From assembly GCA_009996515.1 (NCBI GenBank), contig JAACZV010000020.1, positions 39,499 to 103,498 of the forward strand: a stretch of 64,000 nucleotides of DNA. The letters are read 5' to 3'. How positions within the stretch are numbered: the first letter of the stretch is position 1; the number at the start of each line of letters is the position of its first letter. This DNA is from Comamonadaceae bacterium. GTDB taxonomy: Bacteria > Pseudomonadota > Gammaproteobacteria > Burkholderiales > Burkholderiaceae_C. This document shows, piece after piece, positions 19,928 through 28,812 of the stretch. A program made the position numbers and the translations under genes. Under the pieces are notes generated by a model, which saw nothing but the letters and a program-made list of their open reading frames with translations, did not search any database and was not told where the DNA came from.

Positions 19928-21316
19928 TCAGCGCGCGCCCTTGCCCGTCAGCACGACGGCAACCGTCTCCAGCATGATCAGCAGATCAAGGAAGAGCGAA
20001 TGGTTCTTGACGTAGTACAGGTCGTACTGCAGCTTCTCGACCGAATCCTCGATCGTCGAGCCGTACTCGTAGCGCACCTGGGCCCAGCCCGTGACGCCGG
20101 GCTTCACGCTGTGGCGGACCGCGTAGTAGGGAATCTTGCTGATCAGCTCGTCGACGAAGTACTGCCGCTCCGGGCGCGGACCGACCATGCTCATCTCACC
20201 CACCAGCACGTTGAACAGCTGGGGCAGCTCGTCGATGCGGACCTTGCGAATGAAGCGGCCGACACGGGTCACGCGATCATCGTTCTTGGTCGCCCAGCGC
20301 GGCTTGCCATCCTTCTCGGCATCGGTGCGCATGCTGCGGAACTTGATCACGTTGAAAGGCACGCCGTTCAAGCCCACGCGTTCCTGGCGATAGAGCACCG
20401 GGCCGCGCGATTCGAACCGGATGGCCAATGCCGTGACCAGCATAATGGGCCAGGTGACGGCCAGGATCAGTGACGCGAAGATGATGTCGCAAACCCGCTT
20501 GATCGCCGCACGCAGCATGCCCTGGCTGAAACCGTCGCCAAACACCAGCCAGCCCGCGTTGACATGCTTGATGTTGATCTGGGCCAGCGTCTTCTCGAAG
20601 TGGGTGGCGATGTCGACGACGCGCACGCCTGACAGCTTGCAATCGAGCAACTGGCGCAACGGCATGCTGCCGCCGCGGCGCTCGCTCAGCGCGACGACGA
20701 TCTCGTCCACGTTGTGCTTGAGGGCGGCTTCCGTGAGGTTGGCGCCGTCGTTGATGATCTCGTCGCGCGGCACCTCCGGCTGGTCCTCGTTGGGGCCGGC
20801 ATAGAAGCCGACGATCTGCGCGTGCGGGTCGGACGCGCGCAGCGTGTTGCCCACCGTGCGCGCGGCAACACCGGTGCCGAAAATGAGGATGCGGCTGCGC
20901 AAACGGGCCTGGGTGCCGGAGTGCGCGGCATAGACGCGATGCACCATCACCGCGGCCACCGCGATCATGGCCACCAGGGTCAGCAGTTCACGATGGCTGG
21001 TGCTGGACGGCACCAGGCTGAAGATCACATAAGCCAGCGGCAGGCCGAACAGCAGGCCGAACAACGCACGCGCGCAGGACTCCGTGATGGAGCGGTTGTG
21101 CACATGCTGATAGAAGCCCGTGGCCGAGTTGATCACGAACATGCAACCCGCCAGAGACAGGCCGTGGGACGCCGCGAAGGGCAGCACCGTCTGCGCCGAT
21201 TCGCCTTGGCTGAGGACCACGGCAATCACGGCAAACACGATCAGGCCGAGATCGAAGAAGACCTGGAGCAAGGTCTGCCTGTGCAGATAATGGTTGAATA
21301 TTCGAATCATTGACAT
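19928..21316 (-). CDS. XrtA/PEP-CTERM system sugar transferase (polyprenyl-phosphate phosphoglycosyltransferase)
   Basis: A 462-residue membrane enzyme that should transfer a sugar phosphate from a nucleotide sugar to undecaprenyl phosphate, the first step of exopolysaccharide repeat-unit synthesis. Four N-terminal helices precede a Rossmann-like CoA-binding domain (RILIFGTGVAARTVG). The catalytic bacterial sugar-transferase domain follows, with motifs PVLYRQERVGLNG, FRSMRTDAE, LPQLFNVLVGEMSMVGPRPE and SVKPGVTGWAQV. This arrangement is the TIGR03013 family tied to exosortase A loci. The start shows two close ATGs (21316, 21310). The long upstream region probably contains its regulation. Confidence 0.92.
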   Translation of the reverse strand: MSMIRIFNHYLHRQTLLQVFFDLGLIVFAVIAVVLSQGESAQTVLPFAASHGLSLAGCMFVINSATGFYQHVHNRSITESCARALFGLLFGLPLAYVIFSLVPSSTSHRELLTLVAMIAVAAVMVHRVYAAHSGTQARLRSRILIFGTGVAARTVGNTLRASDPHAQIVGFYAGPNEDQPEVPRDEIINDGANLTEAALKHNVDEIVVALSERRGGSMPLRQLLDCKLSGVRVVDIATHFEKTLAQINIKHVNAGWLVFGDGFSQGMLRAAIKRVCDIIFASLILAVTWPIMLVTALAIRFESRGPVLYRQERVGLNGVPFNVIKFRSMRTDAEKDGKPRWATKNDDRVTRVGRFIRKVRIDELPQLFNVLVGEMSMVGPRPERQYFVDELISKIPYYAVRHSVKPGVTGWAQVRYEYGSTIEDSVEKLQYDLYYVKNHSLFLDLLIMLETVAVVLTGKGAR

Positions 21317-21930
21317 CCCCCGATCATTACTGCCGGCACTCTCCGCAGCTGCAATCCAATCAACGGAATCCGATTCAGTATCGATATTCCACTTGATATC
21401 ACGCGCAGGCCACCTGTCGCCTCACCGACCCGGCGGCGGCCGACGGTCACGGACCACCTGGGAGATCGCCCGGCCGGTCTATGGAAGTCCCTGACTTGAC
21501 GTCGCGACGGACATGCCCGACCAACCCTTGATCGCGCCGGCATCATGCCTCTGGCTCCCCGGGCTTGAAAGCCCCCCGTTTAGAGGGTGCTTGACCCTTG
21601 AATCCGCGTCGTGACGCAGCCTGCCGGCCCGGTCATTTTCACAACGGGCGGCAGTAGAACCGAAAGCCGGCGGCCGCACCATGCCGGCCCGGCAGTCAGC
21701 GCAGCAAAACGTGCGAAACGCACAGGCATTCCCGTGGGATTCGATAAAACGGGGCTGCCGAAAGATTGCTCACGCTTCATCGCACCCACGAGTTTGAACG
21801 GCGCATCGATATTGAAGAATCCCGCACCGCCTGGGTAGTATTCACGAATCACCCATGCCCGACGCGGCAGCCGGACTCAGGGCTCGGGCCCGCGGGCTGA
21901 GCCGGCCTACCAGCGTTGCCGATCAGGAAT
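21317..21930. other. Long intergenic region between the sugar transferase and livJ
   Basis: About 610 bases with no gene that can be supported; small open frames on both strands (for example 21580-21852 minus, 90 codons) have no recognisable family. It contains short hairpins (GGGCT-TGAA-AGCCC at 21561-21574 and GTGCG-AAA-CGCAC at 21711-21723) and some AT-rich patches near 21360-21400. It is probably the promoter or leader of the exopolysaccharide sugar transferase, which is transcribed away from it on the minus strand. No sigma-54 site with correct spacing and no known riboswitch core was found. Confidence 0.5.
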
Positions 21931-21956
21931 GAAAAAGGCCCGCGTACAGCGGGCCT
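21931..21956 (-). terminator. Rho-independent terminator of livJ
   Basis: AGGCCCGC-GTACA-GCGGGCCT, an 8-base perfect stem followed on the minus strand by TTTTT. It lies about 48 bases past the stop of the livJ-like gene. Confidence 0.85.
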
Positions 21957-22003
21957 CTGGGCAAGACGCCCGCGGGAGCGGGCACTTCGGCGGAGCAACC
22001 GGG

Positions 22004-23146
22004 TCAGCGCACGACGGCGAGCTGTTCGCGGTTGCCACCCTTGTAGGTGTAGAGGGTCAGCGCGCCGTTCTTGATGTCACCCTTCTCGTCGAAGGAGATG
22101 ATGCCGGTCACGCCCTTGTAGCCCGAGGTCTTGGCCAGCACCGGCAGGTACTTGGCCGGATCGGCCGAGCCGGCCTTGGCCATCGCGGCAACCATCACGT
22201 TGACGGCGTCGTACACATAGGGTGCGTAGATCTGCACGTCGACATTGAACTTGGACTTGAACTTGGCCTTGAAGTCATCCATGGACTTCTTGGCTTCGCC
22301 CTCGACGCCGCCTGCTTCGGCACAGACGACCTGGCCGTCGCCCATGGTGCCGGCCGCCAGCTTAGGCAACTCGCCCGTACAGATGCCGTCGCCGCCCATG
22401 AACTTGGCCTCGATGCCCAGCTGCTTCATCTGGCGCAGCATCGGGCCGGCCACGGCGTCCATGCCGCCGAAGAAGACCACGTCGGGCTTCTTGGCCTTCA
22501 GGGAGGTCAGGATGGCGGTGAAGTCCGTGGCCTTATCGTTCGTGAACTCGCGGCCGACGACCTTGCCGCCCGCGCCCTTGACGCCCTTCTCGAACTCGTC
22601 GGCGACGCCCTGGCCGTAGGCCGTGCGGTCATCGATGACGGCGATGGACTTGCCCTTGAGCTGGTTGACGGAGTACTTGCCCAGCGTGCCGCCCAGGTGC
22701 ACGTCGTCGGCGACGACGCGGAAGGTGGTCTTGTAGCCGTTGCGGGTGAATTTGGGATTGGTGGCCGACGGCGAGATCTGCGGGATGCCGGCGTCGCTGT
22801 AGACCTTGGAGGCCGGGATGGACGTGCCGGAGTTCAGATGGCCCACGACGCCGTTGACCTTGGAGTCGACCAGCTTCTGCGCCGCCGCCGTGCCCTGCTT
22901 GGGATCGCCGGCATCGTCTTCGGCCAGCAACTCGAACTTGGCCTTCTTGCCGCCGATCATGACGCCCTTGGCGTTCAGCTCCTCGATGGCGAGGCGGGCG
23001 CCCAGCTCATTGTCCTTGCCAAGGTGAGCGATCGCGCCGCTGGTCGGGGCGACATGGCCGATCTTGACGATCAGGTCCTGCGACATAGCGGCGCCACTGA
23101 CAAGTGCTGCCACAGCACCCACCACAATATTCAGCTTGATATGCAT
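22004..23146 (-). CDS. livJ: Branched-chain amino acid ABC transporter substrate-binding protein
   Basis: Periplasmic binding protein of 380 residues with a signal peptide (cleavage near AMS-QD) and the Leu/Ile/Val-binding fold. IGHVAPTSGAIAHLGKDNELGARLA at the N-terminus is split here by eye into the PTSG ligand loop and the following helix. AEDDAGDPKQG, GHLNSGTSIPAS and DDRTAYGQG are further conserved blocks. The family binds leucine, isoleucine, valine or related compounds. The permease and ATPase genes (livHMGF) are not adjacent, which is common for livJ/livK paralogues. It has its own terminator, so it is monocistronic. Confidence 0.93.
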   Translation of the reverse strand: MHIKLNIVVGAVAALVSGAAMSQDLIVKIGHVAPTSGAIAHLGKDNELGARLAIEELNAKGVMIGGKKAKFELLAEDDAGDPKQGTAAAQKLVDSKVNGVVGHLNSGTSIPASKVYSDAGIPQISPSATNPKFTRNGYKTTFRVVADDVHLGGTLGKYSVNQLKGKSIAVIDDRTAYGQGVADEFEKGVKGAGGKVVGREFTNDKATDFTAILTSLKAKKPDVVFFGGMDAVAGPMLRQMKQLGIEAKFMGGDGICTGELPKLAAGTMGDGQVVCAEAGGVEGEAKKSMDDFKAKFKSKFNVDVQIYAPYVYDAVNVMVAAMAKAGSADPAKYLPVLAKTSGYKGVTGIISFDEKGDIKNGALTLYTYKGGNREQLAVVR

Positions 23147-23262
23147 GGATCAACTCCTGGTTGCAAGAGAGAGGAACACACGGAGAACGTTGAGTTTTCA
23201 ACCGAATGAACATACCCCAATTCCAGGGGCCACCCATTCGGGAAAGCGTGGACGCAACGTTG

Positions 23263-23685
23263 TCAACCTGCCGCTGAAAAATGGTCCAGCTTGGCTCCGG
23301 ATTGCTGGTAGACGCGATAGCGCGCACGCCCCGCTTGAACGCGCGCGGGCTCCTGGCCGATGACCTCCAGCACGCGCTCGAAAGCCAGCGCATCGCCTGG
23401 CATCTCATCGCCCAGGTTCAGCAGCAGCCCACGGTGCGGCAGGCGCGCCGCGTCCTCGACCAGCAGCACCTCGCCCGGCACCGCCGGCGTCACGCCATCC
23501 CAGCGCCGGTGCGGGATGAATTCGGCCGCATCGAAGCTCCACAGCAGCGCATCCAGGCGCGCGGCATCGCCGGGGGGCACGCAGACCCCGACCGGCTTGC
23601 CGGAGGCCAGCGCCCGCCGCACCAGCCGGCAGGCATAGTGCAGCGGGTCGGCCGCGTCGCTGTAGAAGCTGACCTGGAGCGCCAC
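23263..23685 (-). CDS. holC: DNA polymerase III subunit chi
   Basis: HolC links the clamp loader to SSB at the replication fork. The 140-residue length is typical, with the conserved opening VSFYSDAADPLHYACRLVRRAL, given here as VSFYSD and the YACRL helix, and FIPHRRWDG further on. The start is a GTG five bases after the pepA stop. pepA-holC adjacency is conserved in many proteobacteria and supports the call. Confidence 0.92.
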   Translation of the reverse strand: MALQVSFYSDAADPLHYACRLVRRALASGKPVGVCVPPGDAARLDALLWSFDAAEFIPHRRWDGVTPAVPGEVLLVEDAARLPHRGLLLNLGDEMPGDALAFERVLEVIGQEPARVQAGRARYRVYQQSGAKLDHFSAAG

Positions 23686-23689
23686 CGCT

Positions 23690-25153
23690 TTACTTGGCGT
23701 GGCTCAGCACGAAGTGCGTCAGCAGGCCCACCGGGCGGCCGGTGGCGCCCTTGGCCGCGCCGCCCTTCCAGGCCGTGCCGGCGATGTCCAGGTGGCCCCA
23801 GCGGTACTTGCTGGCGAAGCGCTGCAGGAACTTGGCCGCCGTGATGGAGCCGCCCGCGCGGCCGGCGATGTTGGCCACGTCGGCGAAGTTGCTCTTCAGG
23901 CCTTCGGCGTAATCGTCGTCCAGCGGCATGCGCCAGCAGGGGTCCAGCGCGGCATCGCCGGCGGCCGTCAGCGACGCGGCCAGCTCATCGTCGCTGGCAT
24001 ACATGCCGCTGCGCACGCCGCCCAGCGCGATGACGCAGGCGCCGGTCAGCGTCGCCACGTCGACGACCACGGCGGGCTTGAAGCGCTCGGCATAGGTCAG
24101 CGCATCGCACAGGATGAGCCGGCCCTCGGCGTCGGTGTTGAGGATCTCGATGGTCTGGCCCGACATGGACTTTACGACGTCGCCCGGCTTGACCGCGCGG
24201 CCGCTGGGCATGTTCTCGCAGGCCGCGACGATCATGACGAGGTTGAGCTTGGGGCGGAGTTCGGCCACCGCGCGCAGCGTGCCGATGACGCTGGCCGCGC
24301 CGCCCATGTCGAACTTCATCTCGTCCATCTCGGCGCCCGGCTTCAGCGAGATGCCGCCGGTGTCGAAGGTGATGCCCTTGCCCACCAGCACGACCGGCGC
24401 CACCGTCTTGGCCGCACCTTCGTAGCGAGCGACGATGAAGCGCAGCGGCTCGTCCGAGCCCTGGGCCACGGCCAGGAAGCTGCCCATGCCCAGCTTCTCG
24501 ACCGCCTTGCGGTCCAGCACCTCGACCTTGAGGCCATGGGTCTTGCCCAGCGCCTGGACCACCTGGCCCAGGTGGGTGGGCGTGGCGTGATTGGCCGGGC
24601 GGTTGGCACATTCGCGAGCCAGTTCGATGCCGGCGGCGATGGCCTCGCCACGCGCCAGGCCGGCCTTGGCGGCCTTCAATTCCGCCTTGCCCACCAGCAG
24701 GGCCAGCTTGGCCAGCTTGGGCGCGGCCGGTGCGCTGGGCTTGGTGTGGCGGTAGACGTAGACGGCATCGGTCGCGGCCAGCGCGGTCTGCTCGGCCAGC
24801 GCCTCGGCGGCCTCGGCCTCGAAGCCGGCGAACACCACGGCGGCACTCACGGCACCGCGCGACTTGATCTGCGCCAGACCGGCGGCCAGCGCGGCACGTG
24901 CGGCCGCCAGCGTCGTCTTGCCGCTGGCGGCCAGCACGAGGCGGGGCGCCTTGATGCCCTCGGCCTGCACCAGCGTCAGCGCCTGGCCGGCCTTCAGCGC
25001 AAAGTCGCCGAGCTTGATCGCGGCCTGCACCTGCTTCGCGACGGCGGCATCCAGCGCCTTGGGCAGCACCTCGCCGCCGAGCACGACGATCAGGGCGTCA
25101 GCGCCCACGCCCGCGAGCGAATTCAGCTCAGCGGTTTGAATCTTGAAGTCCAT
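23690..25153 (-). CDS. pepA: Leucyl aminopeptidase (M17)
   Basis: Cytosolic two-metal aminopeptidase of 487 residues (family length about 500). The C-terminal catalytic domain has the metal- and substrate-binding sequences VGKGITFDTGG (catalytic Lys and Asp ligand), KFDMGGA and the signature NTDAEGRL. In some bacteria PepA also binds DNA. It heads the pepA-holC operon and is divergent from lptF; only 30 bases separate the two start codons, so the promoters must overlap or extend into the coding regions. Confidence 0.96.
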   Translation of the reverse strand: MDFKIQTAELNSLAGVGADALIVVLGGEVLPKALDAAVAKQVQAAIKLGDFALKAGQALTLVQAEGIKAPRLVLAASGKTTLAAARAALAAGLAQIKSRGAVSAAVVFAGFEAEAAEALAEQTALAATDAVYVYRHTKPSAPAAPKLAKLALLVGKAELKAAKAGLARGEAIAAGIELARECANRPANHATPTHLGQVVQALGKTHGLKVEVLDRKAVEKLGMGSFLAVAQGSDEPLRFIVARYEGAAKTVAPVVLVGKGITFDTGGISLKPGAEMDEMKFDMGGAASVIGTLRAVAELRPKLNLVMIVAACENMPSGRAVKPGDVVKSMSGQTIEILNTDAEGRLILCDALTYAERFKPAVVVDVATLTGACVIALGGVRSGMYASDDELAASLTAAGDAALDPCWRMPLDDDYAEGLKSNFADVANIAGRAGGSITAAKFLQRFASKYRWGHLDIAGTAWKGGAAKGATGRPVGLLTHFVLSHAK

Positions 25154-25183
25154 AATGACCAGAAGTAGATAGAAGTGTTTTTG

Positions 25184-26284
25184 ATGTTATTCGATTCATC
25201 GACACGATCCGAGCTGGCCAGGAGCTTTGGCGTCACCTTGGTGGTCATCCTGACCATCATGCTGACGACCACGCTGATCAAGACGCTGGGGCAGGCGGCG
25301 GGCGGCAACGTGGCGCCGCAGGACGTCGTGCTGCTGATGGGCTACGCCACCATCGCCCACCTGGCGACCATGCTGATCCTGTCCCTGTTCATCGCCGTCG
25401 TCATCACGCTGGGCCGCATCTACCGCGACTCCGAGATGACGATCTGGTTCGCCAGCGGCCTGCCGCTGGCGCGCTTCGTGCGCCCGGTGCTGCGCATGGC
25501 CTGGCCGGTCTTGCTGGCCGTCGTCGTGCTGGAGTTGCTGGTCTGGCCCTGGGGCAACCAGAACAGCGCCGAACTGCGCGACCGCTACCAGAAGCGCGGC
25601 GACCTGTCGCGCGTCGCGCCGGGCCAGTTCCAGGCCTCGCGCGACGGCAGCCGCGTCTTCTTCATCGAGCGCGACGGCGACGACGCTGCCACCGGCCGCA
25701 ACGTCTTCATCCTGTCCAACCAGCATGAGCGCGAGTCGGTGACGACCGCGGCGCGCGGCCGGCTGGAGATGGAGGGCGACGATCGCCTGCTGGTGCTGGA
25801 CCATGGCCAGCGCAACGAGACCCAATTGAAGACCGGCGAGAAAAGCCTGGCCCGCTTCCAGCAGTACAAGGTCATGACCGACACCCAGGTGCTGTCCAAT
25901 GCCGACCAGCTGCCGCCCAAGGCCATGCCCACGCTGGACCTGCTACGCGCACCGACGCCCAAGAATCAGGGCGAGCTGGCCTGGCGGCTGGGCATGATCC
26001 TGGGCGGCATCAACATGACCGTGCTGGGCATAGGCCTGTCGGCCAGCAACCCGCGCCGCGCCAGCAACTGGAATCTGCTGTTCGCGCTGCTGGCCTTCAT
26101 CATCTACTTCAACCTGATCAACCTGTCGCAGTCCTGGGTCGGCAATGGCCGCGTGCCGCTGCCGCGCGCGCTGCTGGCCCTGCACGGCAGCGCGCTGTGC
26201 CTGGCGCTGGCCATCATCTGGCTGCGCGACAACGCCAACCGCTTCGGCCTGCGCCGCCGCCTGAAGATGGAGGCAACCGCATGA
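25184..26284 (+). CDS. lptF: LPS export ABC transporter permease LptF
   Basis: Inner-membrane permease of the LptB2FG complex that extracts lipopolysaccharide toward LptC/LptA. It has 366 residues with six predicted helices in two groups of three (N-terminal about 12-120, C-terminal about 265-350) around a periplasmic jellyroll domain. The start MLFDSSTRSELARSFG fits the family; GTG and TTG codons 9 and 3 bases upstream are alternatives. It pairs with lptG 82 bases downstream. The pepA/lptF divergent layout is conserved in betaproteobacteria. Confidence 0.95.
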   Translation: MLFDSSTRSELARSFGVTLVVILTIMLTTTLIKTLGQAAGGNVAPQDVVLLMGYATIAHLATMLILSLFIAVVITLGRIYRDSEMTIWFASGLPLARFVRPVLRMAWPVLLAVVVLELLVWPWGNQNSAELRDRYQKRGDLSRVAPGQFQASRDGSRVFFIERDGDDAATGRNVFILSNQHERESVTTAARGRLEMEGDDRLLVLDHGQRNETQLKTGEKSLARFQQYKVMTDTQVLSNADQLPPKAMPTLDLLRAPTPKNQGELAWRLGMILGGINMTVLGIGLSASNPRRASNWNLLFALLAFIIYFNLINLSQSWVGNGRVPLPRALLALHGSALCLALAIIWLRDNANRFGLRRRLKMEATA

Positions 26285-26319
26285 GGGCCGCAACGCCGGG
26301 CCGCTCCAAGCAAGGCCCC

Positions 26320-26334
26320 ACCCTCTCGGAGGGT
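26320..26334. repeat. Intergenic hairpin between lptF and lptG
   Basis: ACCCTC-TCG-GAGGGT followed by CGGTC. It resembles the other C-run/G-run palindromes of the window and has no T-run. Confidence 0.35.
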
Positions 26335-26366
26335 CGGTCACCGTACCCGGCGACCGGGGAGTTCCT

Positions 26367-27494
26367 ATGAAAACCGTTCGACGCCTGCTCTACAAGGACA
26401 TCGTCGGCTCGGTCGTGCTGGTCGCGCTGGCCTTTCTGTCGCTGTTCTTCTTCTTCGACTTCGTTGACGAGCTGGACCGCATGGCCCGCATCGGCGTGGG
26501 CGGCGGCAAGGCCGCGCTGCTGGCCGCGATGGAGTTGCCCGGCCACTTCTACGAGCTCTTCCCCATCGCCGTGCTGATCGGCGCCATCATCGCGCTGGCC
26601 CGCCTGGCGCAGAGCAGCGAGTTCACCATCCTGCGCACCGGCGGCCTCGGGCCCGCGCGCGCGCTGGCGCTGCTGGCCGGCCTGGCCGCCGTGTTCGCCG
26701 CGCTGACCTTCGTCATCGGCGACTACGTGGCGCCGCGCTTCGAGCGCGAGGGCGACGACTTGCGCGCCCGCTTCAGCCACGACGCCGGCGCCGCCAGGCG
26801 CGGCGCCTGGTTGAAAGACCATCTGAAGATTGACGGCCAGGAGCGCAGCTACTCGGTCAGGGTCGGCCGCGTCGGCGGCAGCGGCGCGCTGAAGGACGTG
26901 ACCATCTTCGAGTTCGACGCCCAGGGCCAGCTGATGTCGCGCACCGAGGCCGACAGTGCCGACGTCGACGCCCATGGGCTCTGGCATCTGCAGTCGGTCA
27001 AGCGGTCGGTCTGGAACCCGGGAACGCCCGCCGGCGCCAGCCCCGTGGGAGACGTCGTCGTCAGCGAGCAGAAGCTCGACCGGCTCGATTGGCAGAGCTC
27101 GCTGCACGCCGGCGTCATCGCCGCGGCCGTGCTGCCCGCCATGTCGATGTCGACGCTGGAGCTCTACCGCTACACCGAGCACCTGTCGGCCCAGGAGCAG
27201 TCGGCCCAGGCCCACAACATCCAGTTCTGGCGCAAGGCCCTCTACCCCTTCGCCTGCTTCGTCATGGTGGCGCTGGCCCTGCCCTTCGCCTACCTGCACG
27301 GGCGCTCGGGCGGCATCAGCATCAAGGTGTTCGGCGGCATCATGCTGGGCATCAGCTTCATGCTGCTGAACAACGTGGCCAGCCACCTGGGGCTGCTGAA
27401 GAACTGGACGCCCTGGGTGGTGGCAGCCACGCCCAGCCTGCTTTACTTCGGCCTGTCGATGGCGGCCTTCGCCTGGCTCGTCAGGTACCGCTGA
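26367..27494 (+). CDS. lptG: LPS export ABC transporter permease LptG
   Basis: Partner of LptF in lipopolysaccharide export, 375 residues. The N-terminal helices (residues about 13-120) include the coupling region GGLGPARALALL, a periplasmic beta-jellyroll domain follows, and three C-terminal helices begin near residue 285 (RKALYPFACFVMVALALPF). The protein starts MKTVRRLLYKDIVGSV as expected. The stop overlaps the ATG of the CbiX-like gene by one base (TGATG). Confidence 0.95.
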   Translation: MKTVRRLLYKDIVGSVVLVALAFLSLFFFFDFVDELDRMARIGVGGGKAALLAAMELPGHFYELFPIAVLIGAIIALARLAQSSEFTILRTGGLGPARALALLAGLAAVFAALTFVIGDYVAPRFEREGDDLRARFSHDAGAARRGAWLKDHLKIDGQERSYSVRVGRVGGSGALKDVTIFEFDAQGQLMSRTEADSADVDAHGLWHLQSVKRSVWNPGTPAGASPVGDVVVSEQKLDRLDWQSSLHAGVIAAAVLPAMSMSTLELYRYTEHLSAQEQSAQAHNIQFWRKALYPFACFVMVALALPFAYLHGRSGGISIKVFGGIMLGISFMLLNNVASHLGLLKNWTPWVVAATPSLLYFGLSMAAFAWLVRYR

Positions 27495-27862
27495 TGGACG
27501 GCCTGCTGCTCTTCGCCCACGGCGCCCGCGACCCGGCCTGGGCACGGCCCTTCGAGCGCGTCGCCGAGCGCCTGCGCGCCGCGCGCCCCGGCACCCCGCT
27601 GGCCCTGGCCTATCTCGAATTCATGCCGCCCGGCATCGAGGAGGCCGCCGAGTCGCTGGCCGCGGCCGGCTGCACGCGCGTGCACGTGCTGCCGCTCTTC
27701 CTCGGCACCGGCGGCCATGTGCGCCGCGACATCCCGCCCCTGCTCGAGCGCCTGCGCGAACGTCATGGCGCCGCCGTCGAGTGGCTGTTGCACCCCTCCC
27801 TCGGCGAGCATGAAACCGTGCTCCAGGCCATGTGCGATGCCTGCCTGCTTACATTGACATGA
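27494..27862 (+). CDS. CbiX/SirB-type cobalamin/sirohydrochlorin chelatase (single domain)
   Basis: A 122-residue short-form chelatase expected to insert Fe or Co into sirohydrochlorin. The N-terminal LLLFAHGARDPAW carries the catalytic histidine and VLPLFLGTGGHVRRDIP the second conserved block (HVRRDIP is typical of CbiX-S). Its start and stop overlap lptG and the cysB-type gene by 1 and 4 bases. Siroheme is the cofactor of sulfite reductase, so its coupling to a CysB-type regulator suggests a role in sulfate assimilation. Confidence 0.85.
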   Translation: MDGLLLFAHGARDPAWARPFERVAERLRAARPGTPLALAYLEFMPPGIEEAAESLAAAGCTRVHVLPLFLGTGGHVRRDIPPLLERLRERHGAAVEWLLHPSLGEHETVLQAMCDACLLTLT

Positions 27863-28803
27863 ACCTGCACCAATTCCGCTTCGTCCAGGAAGCTGCCCGC
27901 CGCAACCTCAACCTGACCGAGACGGCCAAGGCGCTGTTCACGTCGCAGCCGGGCGTGTCCAAGGCCATCCTCGAGCTGGAGGAGGAGCTGGGCGTGGACA
28001 TCTTCTCGCGCCACGGCAAGCGGCTGCGCCGCATCACCGAGCCCGGCCAGCAGGTGCTGGCCTGCATAGAGATCATCCTGCGCGAGGTCGGCAACCTGAA
28101 GCGCATCGGCGAGGAGTACTCGCGCCAGGACAGCGGCACCTTCTCCATCGCCACCACCCACACCCAGGCGCGCTACGTGCTGCCTGCCCCCGTGGCCCAG
28201 CTGCGCAAGAACCTGCCGCAGCTGCGCATCAGCCTGCATCAGGGCAGCCCCGACCAGGTCGTCAAGATGCTGCTGGACGAGACCGCCGACCTGGGGCTGG
28301 CCACCGAGTCGCTGTCCCAGTACCCCGAGCTGGTCACCCTGCCCTGCTATGAATGGCAGCATGTGATGGTGGTGCCGCGCGAGCATCCGCTGGCCACGGT
28401 CGAGCGCATCAGCCTGGAGCAGCTCGCGGCCGAGCCGCTGGTGTCCTACCACCCCAGCTTCACGGGCCGCACCCGCATCGACAAGGCCTTCGCGGCCCGC
28501 CACCTGGCGCCCAACGTGGTGCTGGAAGCCATCGACTCCGACGTCATCAAGACCTATGTGAGGCTGGGCATGGGCGTGGGCATCGTGGCCGAGATGGCCA
28601 TGCGCGAGGAGCCCGCGGGCAGCGACCTCGTCGCGCGGCCGCTGGGCGCGCTGCTGGGCAGCAACGTGACACGCCTGGCTTTCAAGCGCGGCGCCTATCT
28701 GCGCAACTACGTCTACAGCTTTGCCGAGCTGCTGTCCGAACGGCTGAGCCGCAAGCTCATCGAAAAAGCCATGAGCGGCGATGCCACCGATTTCGGTCTC
28801 TAG
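27859..28803 (+). CDS. cysB: CysB-family LysR transcriptional regulator
   Basis: A 314-residue LysR regulator. The N-terminal HTH (LTETAKALFTSQPGVSKAI) and the following ELEEELGVDIFSRHGKRLRR are diagnostic of CysB/Cbl. The effector domain shows TTHTQARYVLP and the GMGVGIVAEMAM block. CysB activates sulfate uptake and reduction genes in response to O- or N-acetylserine. The sbp-cysTWA operon 17 kb away, preceded by repeated ATAAGAA elements, is a probable target. Its ATG overlaps the CbiX stop by 4 bases; a slightly longer in-frame opening is part of the CbiX gene. Confidence 0.92.
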   Translation: MNLHQFRFVQEAARRNLNLTETAKALFTSQPGVSKAILELEEELGVDIFSRHGKRLRRITEPGQQVLACIEIILREVGNLKRIGEEYSRQDSGTFSIATTHTQARYVLPAPVAQLRKNLPQLRISLHQGSPDQVVKMLLDETADLGLATESLSQYPELVTLPCYEWQHVMVVPREHPLATVERISLEQLAAEPLVSYHPSFTGRTRIDKAFAARHLAPNVVLEAIDSDVIKTYVRLGMGVGIVAEMAMREEPAGSDLVARPLGALLGSNVTRLAFKRGAYLRNYVYSFAELLSERLSRKLIEKAMSGDATDFGL

Positions 28804-28812
28804 CCCGAGGCC

